Assembly (NCBI RefSeq): GCF_005281615.1
Contig: NZ_SZZM01000004.1
Span: forward strand, 62,001-126,000
DNA length: 64,000 nucleotides
From: Rhodoligotrophos defluvii
GTDB lineage: Bacteria > Pseudomonadota > Alphaproteobacteria > Rhizobiales > Im1
Direction of reading: 5' to 3'
In this document: piece after piece, positions 62,904-64,000 of the stretch
Layout: every line of letters begins with the position of its first letter
How positions within the stretch are numbered: the stretch's first letter is position 1
Program-made: the position numbers and the translations under genes
The notes under the pieces: model-generated
What the model saw: only the letters and a program-made list of their open reading frames with translations
Databases searched by the model: none
Told to the model about the DNA's origin: nothing

Positions 62904-64000
62904 GTTTCTCCCCTATTTTTCTTGATCAGACCAAAGCGTATTTTGAAATCCTGTTGCCCGTGAATACGCAATTGGGAAGTCTGCCGTCGCGAAAGGCGAA
63001 GCCTCCTCGATTGATCCGGTCCATTGTTCCCGGTCCTGGCAGTCTAATGCCGGCGAACAGACGTTTGGAACCCGCCAACTCGGTGTCGCGCCTGTCCTTC
63101 AGAAGGGCAATACTCGGCAACTGTCTGCCATAGATCGTTCGGGCTTTCTGTTCCTCCGAGCTGACATCACGCCAATAGCTGTATCATGCAAAATTGCCGA
63201 TTGTGGATCATGATAATTGCACGCCTGTGTTGTCTCCGGTGGCAGCGCCGATGAGCAGCCCGTAGCGCCGCAAACTAAGCAGAATGCTGAGCCCCGCCCT
63301 TGCCTATCCAATTGAACTATTCCTGACCCAAGCGGGGTCCCATAGCTAGAAGCAAGATGACAGCTTTGCGCCCCACATCGGCCATTCCAACGGTCCCGGT
63401 CGTTCGCCAAAAGCGGACATTGCTGGTGCGAACCCAGGAGATTGCGCGAGCCAGATCCCCCTTACGGAATGGCTGCTTCGTGTTGATTAGGAGCCTCCCG
63501 CTAGCGCAAATGTGGTCAATATAGATGCTTGAATCCCTTTTGCCCGCCGTTTGCCGTCGATTGCCCTCAATAATGCGCCACTGCCGCCGATCACCGCACT
63601 CCATCCACCGACGTGGCAAACCGCCGGTCCCAGTTTCAGCTCGATACAATTGTGACCGGGTCATAGATTGCTTCAGCGAGAACGGCGGCTCTCGACCCTC
63701 TGCTGTCCTTGGCGTCCGGCGCGACGAACGTTCTGGTCGAGCCGCTTGCGGACGTTCTCGGCTGCTCGTCCTGCAGATAGGATCACCGTCGGACAAGACC
63801 TTTTTCTAGCACATTTGAGCGCAGCGCCCGAGCGGACGTTCTTCTCCGAACGTGCCGACGGATAAGCTTGGCGGCGGCTATACGCGATTAGAACATATCA
63901 GGAACATGCTCGCAAGGGGCAACAGAATCGTTATGATCGCAACTCAGTTATCCCTGCTTTGGTAGCGCCGATAAAAGAGGCATAGTTTCGATCCACATCA
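62904..64000. other. Right-end region without a supported gene
   Basis: About 1.1 kb. Open frames up to 159 codons exist (for example minus 63796-63317) but lack start signals, coding bias and recognisable families. It probably holds the promoter of the 62903 operon near 62,905-63,250, including an 8-bp palindrome ATCATGAT at 63207-63214. Confidence 0.5.

Noticed and set aside
63317-63796. Possible 159-codon gene on the minus strand near the right edge
   Set aside because: The translation is low in hydrophobic structure and unlike any family I know; no start signal.

Overview
The window looks like the chromosome of an alphaproteobacterium, most likely a Hyphomicrobiales (Rhizobiales) member. 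I cannot name the genus. Support comes from the order trpF-trpB-trpA-accD-folC, the order hisD-UPF0262-LMW phosphatase-maf-yacG-tRNA-Phe, a zinc-ribbon-less AccD, a PodJ/SEL1 polarity-type protein, a SAM-II-type riboswitch, and a high-GC core.

Positions 1-26,319 are mostly ordinary core genome: a CoA-transferase divergent from an IclR regulator, the CbpA/CbpM pair, cobF, pyrF, trpFBA, accD, folC, a 976-residue SEL1 protein, a MerR regulator next to the wreck of an acyl-CoA dehydrogenase gene, and a methionine ABC transporter operon (metN-metI-metQ). The metN reading frame contains an amber stop, and a SAM-II-like riboswitch lies upstream of it. hisD and its usual neighbours follow, up to tRNA-Phe.

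Positions about 26,396-46,369 are a 20-kb integrative element in the tRNA-Phe gene. It is bounded by a perfect 46-bp direct repeat of the tRNA 3' end, with a tyrosine integrase next to the right boundary. From left to right it carries: a restriction-modification/defence block (C5-cytosine methyltransferase, NPPY adenine-type methyltransferase, a three-gene leftward operon of unknown protein, receiver-domain protein and dual-GHKL histidine kinase, then Vsr and an HNH nuclease); a second GHKL ATPase with a small partner gene; regulators and hypotheticals, including an ADP-ribosyltransferase-like protein; a hipBA toxin-antitoxin module with four regularly spaced operators; and a replication/excision module (primase-helicase, AlpA, integrase). 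The three-gene phosphorelay-like operon inside the methylation/Vsr island is the best candidate here for an undescribed system.

Positions about 46.4-63 kb are a second accessory stretch. A decayed heavy-metal P-type ATPase fragment is followed by a NitT/TauT-type ABC transporter and a 2-aminoethylphosphonate-type ABC transporter on the plus strand. A seven-gene minus-strand array then holds a paralogous 2-aminoethylphosphonate-type transporter, a frameshifted LysR regulator and leuC-leuD-leuB. The last 1.1 kb has no gene I can support.
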